DNA of 64,000 bases from VAZQ01 sp050179645 (GCA_050179645.1 JBFXEX010000007.1:1-64000); one strand, 5' to 3'; counted from the first letter of the stretch, positions 1 through 8,804 are shown. The notes: generated by a model from the sequence alone, not told the origin. A program made the numbers and translations.

Positions 1-2
1 AT

Positions 3-845
3 TCGCTCGGCGTCGACAACATGGTGGTGTTCCCGACGCCGATGCTGTTCATCGGCCTGCATCCGCAGCCCGAGATGGAGGTGTGGCTCAGCCGCGCCTA
101 CAACAAGTGGATGCAGGAGAAGCTGCTGGCTGCGGACAACCGCATCAAGTTCCTCGCCGTGCTGCCGTTCAACACGCCGGAAGAGTGCGAGCGCATCGTC
201 AAGGAGTGCGCCGGGGCGAAGGGGATCATCGGTTTTGCCGTGCCCTCGACGCGGCACGCGCCGGTGCATCACAACAAGTACATGCGGCTCTACCGGATGA
301 TCGAGGAGACCGGCATGCCGCTCTCCTTCCATGCCGGCTATCACTGGGACGACCCGTCGCTGAAGACCGTCAACCGGTTCCTCGGCATGCATGCGCTCGG
401 CTTCGCCTGGCCCAACATCGTGCATTGCACGAACTGGGTGCTGAACGGGATGCCGATCCGCTTCCCCAAGCTCAAGGTGATGTGGATCGAGTCGGGCCTC
501 GCATGGGTGCCGTTCCTGATGCAGCGGCTCGACGACCAGTTCCTGATGCGCCCGTCGGAAGCGCCGCACCTCAAGCGGCTGCCGTCGGAATACATGCGCG
601 ACCACTGCTGGTACACGACCCAGCCGATGGAGGCGCACAACCTCAAGGCGCTGGAGTGCACGTTCGACATGATCAAGGCCGACACCCAGCTCTGCTACGC
701 GTCGGACTGGCCGCATTTCGACTTCGACCTACCGAGCGAAATCACCGACCTGCCGTTCCTGTCGGAGCAGTCGAAGCGCAACATCCTCGGGCTCAACGCC
801 GCGCGAATCTTCAATCTCGATCCGACGCCGGTGAAGCAGCTCTGA
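3..845 (+). CDS. Amidohydrolase family 2 protein, 5' end cut by window
   Basis: The frame is open to the left edge, so the start lies outside; 280 codons remain. The protein looks like a metal-dependent TIM-barrel hydrolase or decarboxylase of the amidohydrolase-2 (ACMS decarboxylase-like) family. The signs are a conserved FHAGYHWDD stretch in the middle, an ESGLAWVP stretch, and near the C-terminus SDWPHFDFD (about nt 702-725), where the Asp is the usual last metal or catalytic residue and is followed by the family His. The N-terminal HxH metal motif would lie before the window. Substrates in this family are often hydroxylated or carboxylated aromatics, but nothing here fixes one. It converges on the oxidoreductase gene at 861-1544 with only 15 nt between them. 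Confidence 0.8.
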   Translation, partial: SLGVDNMVVFPTPMLFIGLHPQPEMEVWLSRAYNKWMQEKLLAADNRIKFLAVLPFNTPEECERIVKECAGAKGIIGFAVPSTRHAPVHHNKYMRLYRMIEETGMPLSFHAGYHWDDPSLKTVNRFLGMHALGFAWPNIVHCTNWVLNGMPIRFPKLKVMWIESGLAWVPFLMQRLDDQFLMRPSEAPHLKRLPSEYMRDHCWYTTQPMEAHNLKALECTFDMIKADTQLCYASDWPHFDFDLPSEITDLPFLSEQSKRNILGLNAARIFNLDPTPVKQL

Positions 846-860
846 GATCAGCGCGCGCGA

Positions 861-1544
861 TCAGGGGATGCGCGCTGGCGCGTCGAGGCCGGTGATGCGG
901 ATGCCGGCATCCGGCACCTTGTACTTGCGGTTGATCCAGATCAGCGCCGAGGTGAGGCTCTCGGCGACCACGGAATTGGCGAGCGGACCGGCGTCGATGC
1001 CGCGCAAGCCGGCATCCTTGGCAAGCGCGATGCCGATTTCCCGCGCCTCGCGGTCGTCGCACGCGACCAGGACGTCGCAATCGATGGCGTAGTCCAGCTT
1101 CTTCAGCTTATGCGCCGAAACGTTCTGGAACGCTGACACGACGCGCACCGAGGCGCCGAGCATCTTCTGGATGTTGACGACGCAGGAATCGGTTTCCGGC
1201 AGTTGCACCGTCGACACCTTCGGGGGAATGAGCGGCACCGTCACGTCGATCAGGATCTTGCCGGCGAGCTGCTCCTTCAGGCCGCTGACCGTCGCCACTT
1301 GCGATGCAAACGGCACCGTCAGCACGACAATCTCCGCCTCCGCTGCGCCCTTTGCGTTCTGCACGCCGGCAATTCGCTCGGCGCCGAGCACCGCATTGAG
1401 CTCCTTGGCGGCATCCTTAGCCTTGCTCTCGTCGCGCGAACCTAAGGTGACGGTGTGGCCGGCATGCGCCCAGCGCAGCGCGAGGCCACTGCCTTCGGCG
1501 CCGGTTCCGCCGACGACACAGATCGAATATTTGCCTTCAGTCAT
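861..1544 (-). CDS. F420H2:NADP oxidoreductase-like (NpdG-type) protein
   Basis: This 227-residue Rossmann protein begins with a dinucleotide-binding glycine motif (GGTGAEG, residues 12-18). GSRDESKA (35-42) follows, the pattern by which Fno/NpdG enzymes bind the 2'-phosphate of NADP. Length matches that family, which moves hydride between NADPH and the deazaflavin F420. An AAAGGAAG ribosome site lies just before the ATG. It sits 36 nt downstream of the PLP lyase gene (1581-2861) on the same strand, so the two are probably one operon. F420 dependence is inferred only; some NpdG relatives in proteobacteria act on other substrates, and no F420 biosynthesis gene is visible here. Confidence 0.75.
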   Translation of the reverse strand: MTEGKYSICVVGGTGAEGSGLALRWAHAGHTVTLGSRDESKAKDAAKELNAVLGAERIAGVQNAKGAAEAEIVVLTVPFASQVATVSGLKEQLAGKILIDVTVPLIPPKVSTVQLPETDSCVVNIQKMLGASVRVVSAFQNVSAHKLKKLDYAIDCDVLVACDDREAREIGIALAKDAGLRGIDAGPLANSVVAESLTSALIWINRKYKVPDAGIRITGLDAPARIP

Positions 1545-1580
1545 CGAGACTACTTCCTTTTTGCAACTTCGGACGCTGTT

Positions 1581-2861
1581 CTAACAGCGCGTATTCGCGT
1601 GTGCACGGTCACGTCGGATCAGATTTGTCGTCTTGAGTTGCGCAAACACGGCTGCTGCGTCGCCGGTCACGGCCGGCAGATCGCCCAGCGTTGCGGCCGT
1701 CGCTTGCGGATCCTTGAGGCCGCCGGCCGTCAACAGAACCGCGACGCGATCGGTCGCCGCGATGTCGCCGCTCGCCCTGAACTGTGCCACTGCCGCGATG
1801 GCACCGGCGGAGGCAGGTTCGACATAGAGTCCCTCCTGGGAGGCGAGCGTCTGCTGCCAGTGCATGATTGCCTCGTTGGTGACGACGGTCGCGGTGCCGC
1901 CGGACGCCCGCAGCACATGCAGGGCCTGGTACGTGCTGCGCGTCGCGGTGGTCGACTTGGCGACGGTGTCGTGCGTCGCCGGCATGTCCGGCAATGCATC
2001 GCCGCCGTCATGCAGCGCGGCGCCGAGGGAACCGTAGATTTCCGCCGCCATCATTCGCGGCATGCGATCGATCCAGCCGAGCGCCAGCATGTCTTCAAAT
2101 CCGCGCCACATGCCGATCAACGCGTCGCCGTAACAGACCGGCAGCACGCAGCAGTCCGGCACCTGCCAGCCCATCTGCTCGGCGATCTCGTAGGCCAGGG
2201 TCTTGTAGCCCTCGATGCCGTAGGGATTGCTGCCGACCACCGGACCGAAGAACGGCGAGGTCGGGAACCAGCCGAATTCGCGTACCGCGTGCTGCATCAA
2301 CGGCCAGCGATCCGCCTTGTTGGCGACCGCCACGACGGTCGCACCGTAGACCCGCATCTGCGTCACCAGCGGTCCGACCGCGCCCGTTGCGGTGAAGACC
2401 ACGCACGGCAGTCCGGCCTTGGCGGCGTAGGCTGCGACCGCGGCGCCGGCATTGCCAGTCGAACTCGACACGATTGCGGGCGCACCGAGCTTCTTCGCGA
2501 CCGAGACCGCAACGCAGGCAAGGCGGTCCTTGAACGACCAGGTCGGATTACGCGTCTCGTCCTTGGCGAACAGCGAGTTTACGCCAATGCTTCGTTCAAG
2601 AGATCCGAGCCGGTGCAGCGGCGAGCCGCCCTCGCCGAGGCTGACCGCCTCCGCGCCGGTGACCGGCAGCAGATCGCCGTACCGCCACAGTCCGCCGCCC
2701 GGCATCGATGCGGCCGGCCGGGCCCGCGTCAACGGCGTCTGGTATTCGACCACGAGATTGCTGGGTGCCTGCGGATGACATTTCGGGCAATCGCTCGCAT
2801 AGTCGAGGGGGCCGTACCGCGACCCGCAGCGCAGACACCGAAGACCGACGACCGCCGCCAT
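1581..2861 (-). CDS. Threonine-synthase-like PLP-dependent lyase with zinc ribbon
   Basis: This is a 426-residue fold-type II PLP enzyme. Residues 9-28 hold two CxxC pairs (C9, C12, C25, C28), the zinc-ribbon-like start seen in one threonine synthase class. The PLP lysine is K111 in NPTWSFKDR, where threonine synthases usually have NPTGSFKDR, and SSSTGNAG is the phosphate-binding loop. It may act as a threonine synthase, a threonine or diaminopropionate ammonia-lyase, or a related eliminase; the sequence does not decide. It is the first gene of a likely two-gene operon with the NpdG-like gene. It is divergent from the IclR gene, with the candidate operator at 2918-2934 in the shared upstream region. 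Confidence 0.78.
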   Translation of the reverse strand: MAAVVGLRCLRCGSRYGPLDYASDCPKCHPQAPSNLVVEYQTPLTRARPAASMPGGGLWRYGDLLPVTGAEAVSLGEGGSPLHRLGSLERSIGVNSLFAKDETRNPTWSFKDRLACVAVSVAKKLGAPAIVSSSTGNAGAAVAAYAAKAGLPCVVFTATGAVGPLVTQMRVYGATVVAVANKADRWPLMQHAVREFGWFPTSPFFGPVVGSNPYGIEGYKTLAYEIAEQMGWQVPDCCVLPVCYGDALIGMWRGFEDMLALGWIDRMPRMMAAEIYGSLGAALHDGGDALPDMPATHDTVAKSTTATRSTYQALHVLRASGGTATVVTNEAIMHWQQTLASQEGLYVEPASAGAIAAVAQFRASGDIAATDRVAVLLTAGGLKDPQATAATLGDLPAVTGDAAAVFAQLKTTNLIRRDRAHANTRC

Positions 2862-2900
2862 TGCTTGCTCGCATCAGGGTGCGCCCCGGCTCAAACCCGA

Positions 2901-2929
2901 TTGACGGCTTGAGGGCTGTACCATATATC
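2901..2929 (+). promoter_or_regulatory. Sigma70-type promoter of the IclR gene
   Basis: TTGACG at 2901-2906 is followed after exactly 17 nt by TATATC at 2924-2929. This is a near-consensus -35/-10 pair pointing at the regulator gene that starts at 3038. Transcription would begin near 2936. The -10 box lies inside the inverted repeat at 2918-2934, which suggests autorepression. Confidence 0.55.
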
Positions 2930-2934
2930 GGTAC
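2918..2934. promoter_or_regulatory. Candidate IclR operator, copy 1
   Basis: GTACC-ATATATC-GGTAC is an inverted repeat with 5-bp arms and a 7-bp spacer, lying between the divergent lyase and iclR genes and covering the iclR -10 box. A nearly identical copy lies at 4036-4052 directly before the M20 hydrolase gene. Two matching palindromes around one regulator gene are good evidence for its binding site. Confidence 0.55.
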
Positions 2935-3037
2935 AATGTTCCATTTGTGATTAAAACGGCCCCCGGAAGGGGAGTCAAGCAAGCGCAGCGCGCGCGGGAA
3001 TTCTTGTCGCCGCGCGAAGCGCTCGACGGGAGGCTTC

Positions 3038-3865
3038 ATGTCCAGCACGGCTGTCGGCAGCGGAGAAAATCAATCGGTCACCCGCGCCATCGATATCCTC
3101 AACCTGCTGGCGGCTTCTTCCGAACCGCTTGGGGTGCGCGAGGTCGCGCGGCGGCTCGATCTTGCCCCGAGCAACGTGCAGCGCCTGATCAAGACGCTGA
3201 CCAAGGCCGGATTCCTCGAACAGACCGAAGCCACGATGCGCTACAAGATCGGCTATCGGGCATTCCAGGTCGGCAGCGTCTATGTCGGCCAGAACAGCCT
3301 TTACACCGCCGTGATGCCGGAATTGTACACGCTGGCATCGCATCACATCACCGGCTTTCTCGGCGTGCTGCGCGATCGCAGCGTGGTTTATCTCGCGACC
3401 GTGCAGAGCGAGGGCCCGGTTGCGATCACGCACCGCCCGGGATCGCAGACGCACCTGCATTCGACCGCCATGGGCAAGGCGTTGCTTGCCGAGATGGACG
3501 ATGGCGACATCCGCGCCATGCTCGGCGCCGGTCCGCTGCCGCGCTTTACGCCGCGGACCAAAGTGACGCTGCAGCAGTTGATGAAGGAAATCGAAACCAT
3601 CCGCCGCCTCGGCTACGCGACCAGCGAAGAGGAGAACCGGCAGGGCTTCTTTTCGGCGGGCGCGGTCGTGCGCGATGCGAGCGGCAGGGCGATCGCGGTG
3701 GTCAGCGGCGCCGTTCCGACCGGCACGCTGAACGTCAAGGATCGTGCGACCATCGCGCGCCAGGTGCTTGACGCGGCACAGAACGCATCGCGCAAGCTCG
3801 GCGCACCGAGCAGTGCAAATCACGGGACGAGCGCGCGGCGCGCCGCAACCGCAAAAGTGCGATAG
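3038..3865 (+). CDS. IclR family transcriptional regulator
   Basis: This is a 275-residue regulator of normal family length. The N-terminal winged helix-turn-helix covers about residues 10-70, with the typical VTRAIDILNLLA opening, REVARRLDLAPSNVQRLIKTL recognition region and KYxIGYRAFQVG-like wing end. The rest is the IclR effector-binding domain, including the HLHSTAMGKALLAEM segment common in the family. The ATG is preceded by GGGAGG. The effector is unknown; by position it probably controls the divergent lyase/NpdG-like operon, itself, and the M20/binding-protein genes downstream. Confidence 0.92.
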   Translation: MSSTAVGSGENQSVTRAIDILNLLAASSEPLGVREVARRLDLAPSNVQRLIKTLTKAGFLEQTEATMRYKIGYRAFQVGSVYVGQNSLYTAVMPELYTLASHHITGFLGVLRDRSVVYLATVQSEGPVAITHRPGSQTHLHSTAMGKALLAEMDDGDIRAMLGAGPLPRFTPRTKVTLQQLMKEIETIRRLGYATSEEENRQGFFSAGAVVRDASGRAIAVVSGAVPTGTLNVKDRATIARQVLDAAQNASRKLGAPSSANHGTSARRAATAKVR

Positions 3866-3994
3866 CGCGTCGACACTCGCTGCAATCGCGCGGCGACCAA
3901 ATTGAGAGCAAGTGTTGCCCGCATATTGTGCGCAGCCATGCGCACGTGTCCGCCGTGCTGCGACGATGCGGCGCGCGCCGCTGCCCGCGTTCGA

Positions 3995-4026
3995 TTGACT
4001 CGGCAGGGATCGCGTGTAAGCATAAA
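3995..4026 (+). promoter_or_regulatory. Possible promoter of the M20 hydrolase gene
   Basis: TTGACT at 3995-4000 is followed by an AT-rich stretch (TAAGCATAAAT, 4017-4027) that could hold a weak -10 box. An alternative is ATTATC at 4042-4047 inside the second operator, the same relative place as the iclR -10 box; that would make the mRNA almost leaderless. Confidence 0.3.
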
Positions 4027-4035
4027 TAGAACAAC

Positions 4036-4052
4036 GTGCCAATTATCGGTAC
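4036..4052. promoter_or_regulatory. Candidate IclR operator, copy 2
   Basis: GTGCC-AATTATC-GGTAC has the same 5-7-5 layout as the copy at 2918-2934, with one changed arm base and a similar AT-rich spacer ending in ATC. It ends 9 nt before the GTG start of the M20 hydrolase gene, so a bound regulator would block transcription start or the ribosome site. Confidence 0.5.
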
Positions 4053-4061
4053 AGTCCGAGT

Positions 4062-5351
4062 GTGCAGTTGACGCCACCAGCCATCGACGCAACCGCCATC
4101 GAGATCGATCGCGACGAGCTCATCAAGCTCACGCTCGATCTGTGCAACATCCCGAGCCCCGCCGGACAAGAGGCGGAGGTCGGCGAGTTCGTCTTCGACT
4201 GGATGCGCCGGGAGGGCTTCGCGCCGAAGAAGATCGGCATGTTCCCCGGCCGCTTCAATGTGCTCGGCTCGCTGCCCGGACGCGGCGACGGCTACAGCCT
4301 GATCTTCAACAGCCACATGGACACCGGCCGCAGCAAGGCCGACCGCTGGAGCATCCGCAACCCGGACGCCGAGATCAACCACGGCGCCTGGCTCGATGGC
4401 GAGACGCTCTACGGCGAGGGCGTGGTCAACGACAAGGGGCCGATGGCGGCCTTTCTGGTCGCCGCCAAGGCAGTCAAGAAGCTCGGCATGACGCTGCGCG
4501 GCGATCTGTTGCTGTCGGCGGTGCCCGGCGAGATCGGCTACGAACCGGTCGACGAGTTCGAAGCGCCGCAGTACCTCAGCAAGGAAGTGGGCGCCCGCTA
4601 TCTGATCCAGCACGGCGGCGTTGCGGATTTCGCCCTGGTCGCCGAAGGCACGGATTTTCGCTATGCCGGAATCGAGGCCGGCAAGGCGTTCTTCAAGATC
4701 ACGGTGTTCGGCGACGATCAGTACTACACGCCGTTCGTGCCGAATGCGGCTGTCGATGCCGAGCATCCGAACGCCATCGTGCGGGCTGCGCTGCTCGTTC
4801 CGGTCCTGCAGGAGTGGGCGCGCAAGTACGAAGCGCGTGCGGTCTATACCTGCAAGGACGGCACGATCGTGCCAAAGGCGGTGATCGGCGCGATCCGCGG
4901 CGGCAATCCGTATCACGTGACGCGTACGTCGGAGCTCTGCGCGCTGTACCTCGATTGCCGGTTGACGCCGGAGTCCGATCCCCTCGCAATACGACGCGAG
5001 TTGTGCGAGCTGCTGGCCGCGGCGAAAATGCCTGGCACGGTCGAGCTGTTCCTCTATCGCCGCTCCTACGGCAGCGGCGACAACGGCGTCCTGCTTGACG
5101 GACTTCGCCGGGCGCATCGTGAGACCATCGGCAGCGAACTCGAAATCGCCGCGCCGGTCTATTCCAGCATGTGGCGCGATGTCCTGATCTTCAACGAAAT
5201 GGGAATCCCGGCGATCACCTATGGGCCGCCGCGCAGTTTCCGCAAACAAGCCATGAGCGTCGACGATCTCGCGCGCGCGGCAAGCGTCTATGCGCGCGTG
5301 GCGATCGACGTCTGCGGCCGCGAGAAGCCGCTACCGCCGGCGGCAAGCTAG
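4062..5351 (+). CDS. M20 family metallohydrolase (ArgE/DapE/carboxypeptidase type)
   Basis: This is a 429-residue zinc hydrolase of the acetylornithine deacetylase/succinyl-diaminopimelate desuccinylase group, cleaving an amide bond next to an amino acid. Metal and catalytic residues are visible: H85 and D87 in NSHMDTG, D124 in GEGVVNDKGPM, and E157 in VPGEIG, where relatives usually have a DEEIG-like motif. GTG at 4062 is the first usable start after an in-frame stop at 4023. No clear ribosome site precedes it, and the candidate operator takes up that space. The Bug-type binding protein gene follows 164 nt later on the same strand, probably supplying a carboxylated substrate. Confidence 0.83.
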   Translation: MQLTPPAIDATAIEIDRDELIKLTLDLCNIPSPAGQEAEVGEFVFDWMRREGFAPKKIGMFPGRFNVLGSLPGRGDGYSLIFNSHMDTGRSKADRWSIRNPDAEINHGAWLDGETLYGEGVVNDKGPMAAFLVAAKAVKKLGMTLRGDLLLSAVPGEIGYEPVDEFEAPQYLSKEVGARYLIQHGGVADFALVAEGTDFRYAGIEAGKAFFKITVFGDDQYYTPFVPNAAVDAEHPNAIVRAALLVPVLQEWARKYEARAVYTCKDGTIVPKAVIGAIRGGNPYHVTRTSELCALYLDCRLTPESDPLAIRRELCELLAAAKMPGTVELFLYRRSYGSGDNGVLLDGLRRAHRETIGSELEIAAPVYSSMWRDVLIFNEMGIPAITYGPPRSFRKQAMSVDDLARAASVYARVAIDVCGREKPLPPAAS

Positions 5352-5515
5352 CGCGCGGTGGTCGTGGTTCCGGCCGCGCGCGGTCGGGAACGAGGTTGAA
5401 ACTGAATGATGGCAAACATCTTGCATCGTGCGGCCAAGCCGTACGCAAGATCGAGGAGAGTGTCCATGCTGCCTTACGAAAAGGCCACGTTCCGTCAGAA
5501 GAAGGAGATCACCTG

Positions 5516-6484
5516 ATGCGCATCTCATCAATGGCAGCGATTGCTGCGGGAATCGTCGTAGCTTCGTCCGTCGCATTCGCCGCATCGGACTTTCCGAAAC
5601 AGCCGATGCAGATCGTCGTGCCGTTCACGCCCGGCGGCAATACTGACCTCATCGCACGACTGCTGGCCGAGCGCATGCACGCGTCGTTCAAGCAGCCGGT
5701 CACCGTGGTGAACCGTCCGGGCGCCGGCACCAATATCGGTGCCGCGTCGGTCGCGTCGGCCAATCCCGACGGCTACACCATGCTGCTCAACGCGCCTGCG
5801 TCGTTCGTGATCAATCAATTCATCTACAACACGCTGCCGTACGATCCCGACACGGCCTTTGCGCCGGCCTGTCTCGCGGCGCGGTTTCCGAACGTGCTTG
5901 TCGTTCACCCCTCCGTCGGTGTGAAGACGATCCAGGAGTTGATCGCGAAGGCAAAAGCCAATCCGGGGAAGATCGAATATGCGATCGCCGGCATCGGGGC
6001 GACCAGCCATCTGTCGGCCGCGCTGTTCTCCGAACTTGCCGGCCTCGACATGGTCGCCATTCCCTACAAGGGAACGTCGCAGTCGCTGCCCGATCTCGTC
6101 GCGGGCCGCGTCGCGTTCACGATCGACAATCTCGGACCGATCCTGCCGTTCATCCGGTCGGGTAAACTGCTTGCGCTTGGTGTTTCGACGAAGGATCCGG
6201 TGTCGCTGCTCCCCGGCGTGCCGCCGATCGGATCGGTGCTGAAAGGTTATGAGCTGAGTTCGTGGAACCTGCTTGCCTTGCCGGCCAAGACGCCGAAGGA
6301 CATCGTCGAGGCCGTCAGCAAGGAGTGCGACCGCATCGTCAAACTGCCGGACGTGGCGGAGAAGATGCGCTCGTTCGGATCGGAGCCGGTCGGCGGCACG
6401 CCCGAGCAGACCGCCGCGTTCCTCAAGGACGAGCGCGTGCGCTGGCAGGCGGCGATCAAGGCGGCGAAAGTCCCGAAGCAGTAA
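5516..6484 (+). CDS. Bug-type (TTT/TctC) periplasmic substrate-binding protein
   Basis: This is a 322-residue secreted binding protein with a Sec signal peptide over about residues 1-22 (MRISSMAAIAAG... ending AFA-AS). The family signature VVPFTPGGNTDLIAR follows; the glycine-rich loop and Asp contact the carboxylate of the ligand. The start is set by AAGGAG 9-10 nt before the ATG. TctA and TctB membrane partners are absent from the window, as is usual for the many orphan Bug proteins. Its ligand is probably a small carboxylate handled by the neighbouring M20 enzyme, but that is inference. Confidence 0.88.
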   Translation: MRISSMAAIAAGIVVASSVAFAASDFPKQPMQIVVPFTPGGNTDLIARLLAERMHASFKQPVTVVNRPGAGTNIGAASVASANPDGYTMLLNAPASFVINQFIYNTLPYDPDTAFAPACLAARFPNVLVVHPSVGVKTIQELIAKAKANPGKIEYAIAGIGATSHLSAALFSELAGLDMVAIPYKGTSQSLPDLVAGRVAFTIDNLGPILPFIRSGKLLALGVSTKDPVSLLPGVPPIGSVLKGYELSSWNLLALPAKTPKDIVEAVSKECDRIVKLPDVAEKMRSFGSEPVGGTPEQTAAFLKDERVRWQAAIKAAKVPKQ

Positions 6485-6508
6485 GTGATTGCGGCGCGAA
6501 CTCTCGTC

Positions 6509-6590
6509 GTTCGTCCCCGCGAAAGCGGGGACCCAGTACTAAGGCTATCGAATGCTTGGCCCTCGGTTCCCGCTTCTGCGGGAACGAACG
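6509..6590. repeat. Intergenic palindromic repeat (REP-like)
   Basis: Two hairpins, TCCCCGC-GAAA-GCGGGGA and GTTCCCGC-TTCT-GCGGGAAC, are joined by about 35 nt and flanked by GTTCG/CGAAC outer arms. It fills the space between the convergent Bug-type and D-threonine-aldolase-like genes. Such paired hairpins are common dispersed elements in Hyphomicrobiales and may also end transcription, although no T-run follows. Confidence 0.6.
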
Positions 6591-6624
6591 GAGGTAGACG
6601 CCGACTCGATCAGGACAGAGGCTT

Positions 6625-7806
6625 TCAGCGCTCGCCGTAGCGCGCGCGGATCGGCCAAGTCTGCACGTTGTCGTCTTCGACGACGCGATAGGCGCCGTGC
6701 AGATTGACGGTCGGATCGCAATGTGTGGCGCCGATCAGCAGGCGCTCGCCGATCGCCGGCAGCGCATGTCCTGCCGGAATCGCGATAATGCCGTGCTCGT
6801 CGCCGGCAAAACGATAGGTCGAGCCCGGCGGCGCGCCGACGATGTGGCAGGGCGGCGGACCGTTGGTGGCGAGCGCCTTCGTCCCGGCATCGACGGTCAC
6901 CTGTCCCGGCACGTTCACCGACACGATCGTCGCGAGCACGAAGAGGCTGGGCTCGAACGATGGCCCGGCCCCGCGCTCATCGACGATGCGGGCATAATCG
7001 GAGTCCATGAATACATAGGAGCCGACCTGCAGCTCGTTGTACGGCCCCGCTGAATCCTGGCGATAGGTCCCGGTGCCGCTGCCGGTGATGAGTTTCGGCG
7101 GCAGGCCCGCACTCGAAAGCATCGCGGCAAAGGCGCGCAACGTGTCCGCGGCGGCAACGGCGGCGGCGCTGCGCGCCTGCGGATCGGCAATATGCTGCGC
7201 ATTCCCGGCGAATCCCTGGATGCCGGCGAATTCCAGTCGCGGATGCGCCGCGATCGTCTGCGCGAGCCGCACGCCCTCGGCAAGGTCGGTGACGCCGGTG
7301 CGCATCTGGCCGACATCGGTATCGACCGCGACGGCGGGCTTCCGGTCGCTGGATTGCACCGCACGGCCCAGGCCTTCGATCTGGGTCGCGTGATCGACGA
7401 CGACGGTGAGGCCGTGCTCCCGATTGATCCTGGCGATCCGCGCGAATTTTCCGTCGCCGGTTTGCGGAGCCGTCAGCAACAGCCCGCCGATGCCGGCTGC
7501 GGCCAGCATCTCGGCTTCGGCGACGGTGGCGCAGGCAATCCCTTTGGCGCCCGCATTCATCTGCAGTGCGGCAATCTCGGAGCTCTTGTGGGTCTTGGCG
7601 TGCGGGCGCAGCGCCACGCCTGCCATTTTGGCCGTCGCCGCCATGGCGGCGATATTTCGCTTCAGCGCCGCAAGATCGACGATCAGCGCCGGCGTCTCCA
7701 GGTCTCGAAGGGCGGCGCTTTGAAGCACCCGAAGCGTGCGGTCTGCCGGCATGTGGCGCCCGTTGTTCGCAGATTCTTTGTCCCCACCGTGGATCGTCGC
7801 CGTCAC
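6625..7806 (-). CDS. D-threonine aldolase-like PLP enzyme (alanine racemase N-terminal fold)
   Basis: This 393-residue protein has a PLP TIM barrel with the Schiff-base lysine K71 in RPHAKTHKS, followed by the C-terminal domain of D-threonine aldolase/DSD1-type enzymes. That domain carries the metal-site motif THCDPTVNL (H362, D364). These enzymes split D-beta-hydroxy-amino acids, for example D-threonine to glycine and acetaldehyde. The GTG start at 7806 overlaps the stop of the upstream LLM gene (GTGA), so translation is probably coupled; an internal ATG 18 codons later is an alternative. The glycine-producing chemistry is notable because a glycine-sensing gcv operon lies 6 kb away. Confidence 0.82.
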   Translation of the reverse strand: MTATIHGGDKESANNGRHMPADRTLRVLQSAALRDLETPALIVDLAALKRNIAAMAATAKMAGVALRPHAKTHKSSEIAALQMNAGAKGIACATVAEAEMLAAAGIGGLLLTAPQTGDGKFARIARINREHGLTVVVDHATQIEGLGRAVQSSDRKPAVAVDTDVGQMRTGVTDLAEGVRLAQTIAAHPRLEFAGIQGFAGNAQHIADPQARSAAAVAAADTLRAFAAMLSSAGLPPKLITGSGTGTYRQDSAGPYNELQVGSYVFMDSDYARIVDERGAGPSFEPSLFVLATIVSVNVPGQVTVDAGTKALATNGPPPCHIVGAPPGSTYRFAGDEHGIIAIPAGHALPAIGERLLIGATHCDPTVNLHGAYRVVEDDNVQTWPIRARYGER

Positions 7807-8804
7807 TTGACGTGCGGCATGACCTCTTCGGCGAACCAGTGCATCTGCTCCAGCAACTCGGCCTGGCTGTTGACCGCAACCGCCATCGCCGAGCAGTGGT
7901 CCACGCCCATGGCCTTCAACTGGTGGATCTTCTCGATGATGGTTTGTGGCGAGCCGACGAGGTTGCCCGTCACCTGATACGCCGGATCGCGGCCGGTGTG
8001 GGCGAGCGAGACCCGGTGCGCGACCAGTCCGCTCCTCATATAGGTGCGTTCGGCTTCCTCCTGGGTCTTGCCGACCAGCAGGGAGAACTGCGGCGCGACC
8101 TCGATCTCTTTCGGATCGCGCCCGGCGGCTTGCGCGTATTTGTGCAGCGCCTGGATGCGCTCCTCGATCTCATGGAACGGGCGCCAGCCCGGGAGCCAGC
8201 CCTGGCCGATTGTCGCGGCGCGCTCGACCGCCTTCATGTTGTGGCCGCCGATCCAGAGCGGAAACGGATTCTGTTTCGGCTTCGGGAACATCTCGATGTT
8301 CTTGTACGAGTAGTACTTGCCGTCGAACGACGACACCTTCTCGGTGATCAGGCTGCGGAAGATGGCGAGGCCCTCTTCCATCATGTCGCCGCGGTGCGGC
8401 TTCGGATAGCGGTTGCCGACCCAGGCTTCGAATTCTTCGCGATAGGCGCCCAGCCCGACCGCCATGATGAAGCGGCCGCCTGACATCTGGTCGATGGTCG
8501 AGACCTGCTTGGCGAGATACACCGGCTCGCGGTTCGGCATGACCAGGAGCGCGGTCCCGACGCGCAGCGTCGTCGTCGCCTGGGCGATCATCGCCAGCGT
8601 GATCAGCACGTCGTAGAAGTTTGGCGAGTCCTTGAAGTGCTCGCGCACATAGACCGGCGGCGTGATGTGATCGTTGCCCCAGACCGAATCGTAGCCGAGC
8701 TTTTCCGCCAGCTGCGCCTGACGCACCAGATCCTGCGGCGCGCAGAAATTGACCGGGTAGGCGAGGCCCTCGTATCCGGTCGCCAGGCAGATGGAAAATT
8801 TCAT
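7803..8804 (-). CDS. LLM class flavin-dependent oxidoreductase
   Basis: This is a 333-residue bacterial-luciferase-like TIM-barrel protein, beginning MKFSICLATGYEG. It carries segments typical of the group such as LAEKLGYDSVWGNDH, TTLRVGTALLVMPNREP and GGRFIMAVGLG. Members use FMN or F420 as a reduced flavin cofactor to oxidise or reduce small organic substrates; the cofactor cannot be read from sequence here. The ATG at 8804 has GGAG 8 nt upstream, so I prefer it over a TTG five codons earlier. The stop overlaps the start of the D-threonine-aldolase-like gene, so the two form an operon. Confidence 0.85.
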   Translation of the reverse strand: MKFSICLATGYEGLAYPVNFCAPQDLVRQAQLAEKLGYDSVWGNDHITPPVYVREHFKDSPNFYDVLITLAMIAQATTTLRVGTALLVMPNREPVYLAKQVSTIDQMSGGRFIMAVGLGAYREEFEAWVGNRYPKPHRGDMMEEGLAIFRSLITEKVSSFDGKYYSYKNIEMFPKPKQNPFPLWIGGHNMKAVERAATIGQGWLPGWRPFHEIEERIQALHKYAQAAGRDPKEIEVAPQFSLLVGKTQEEAERTYMRSGLVAHRVSLAHTGRDPAYQVTGNLVGSPQTIIEKIHQLKAMGVDHCSAMAVAVNSQAELLEQMHWFAEEVMPHVK

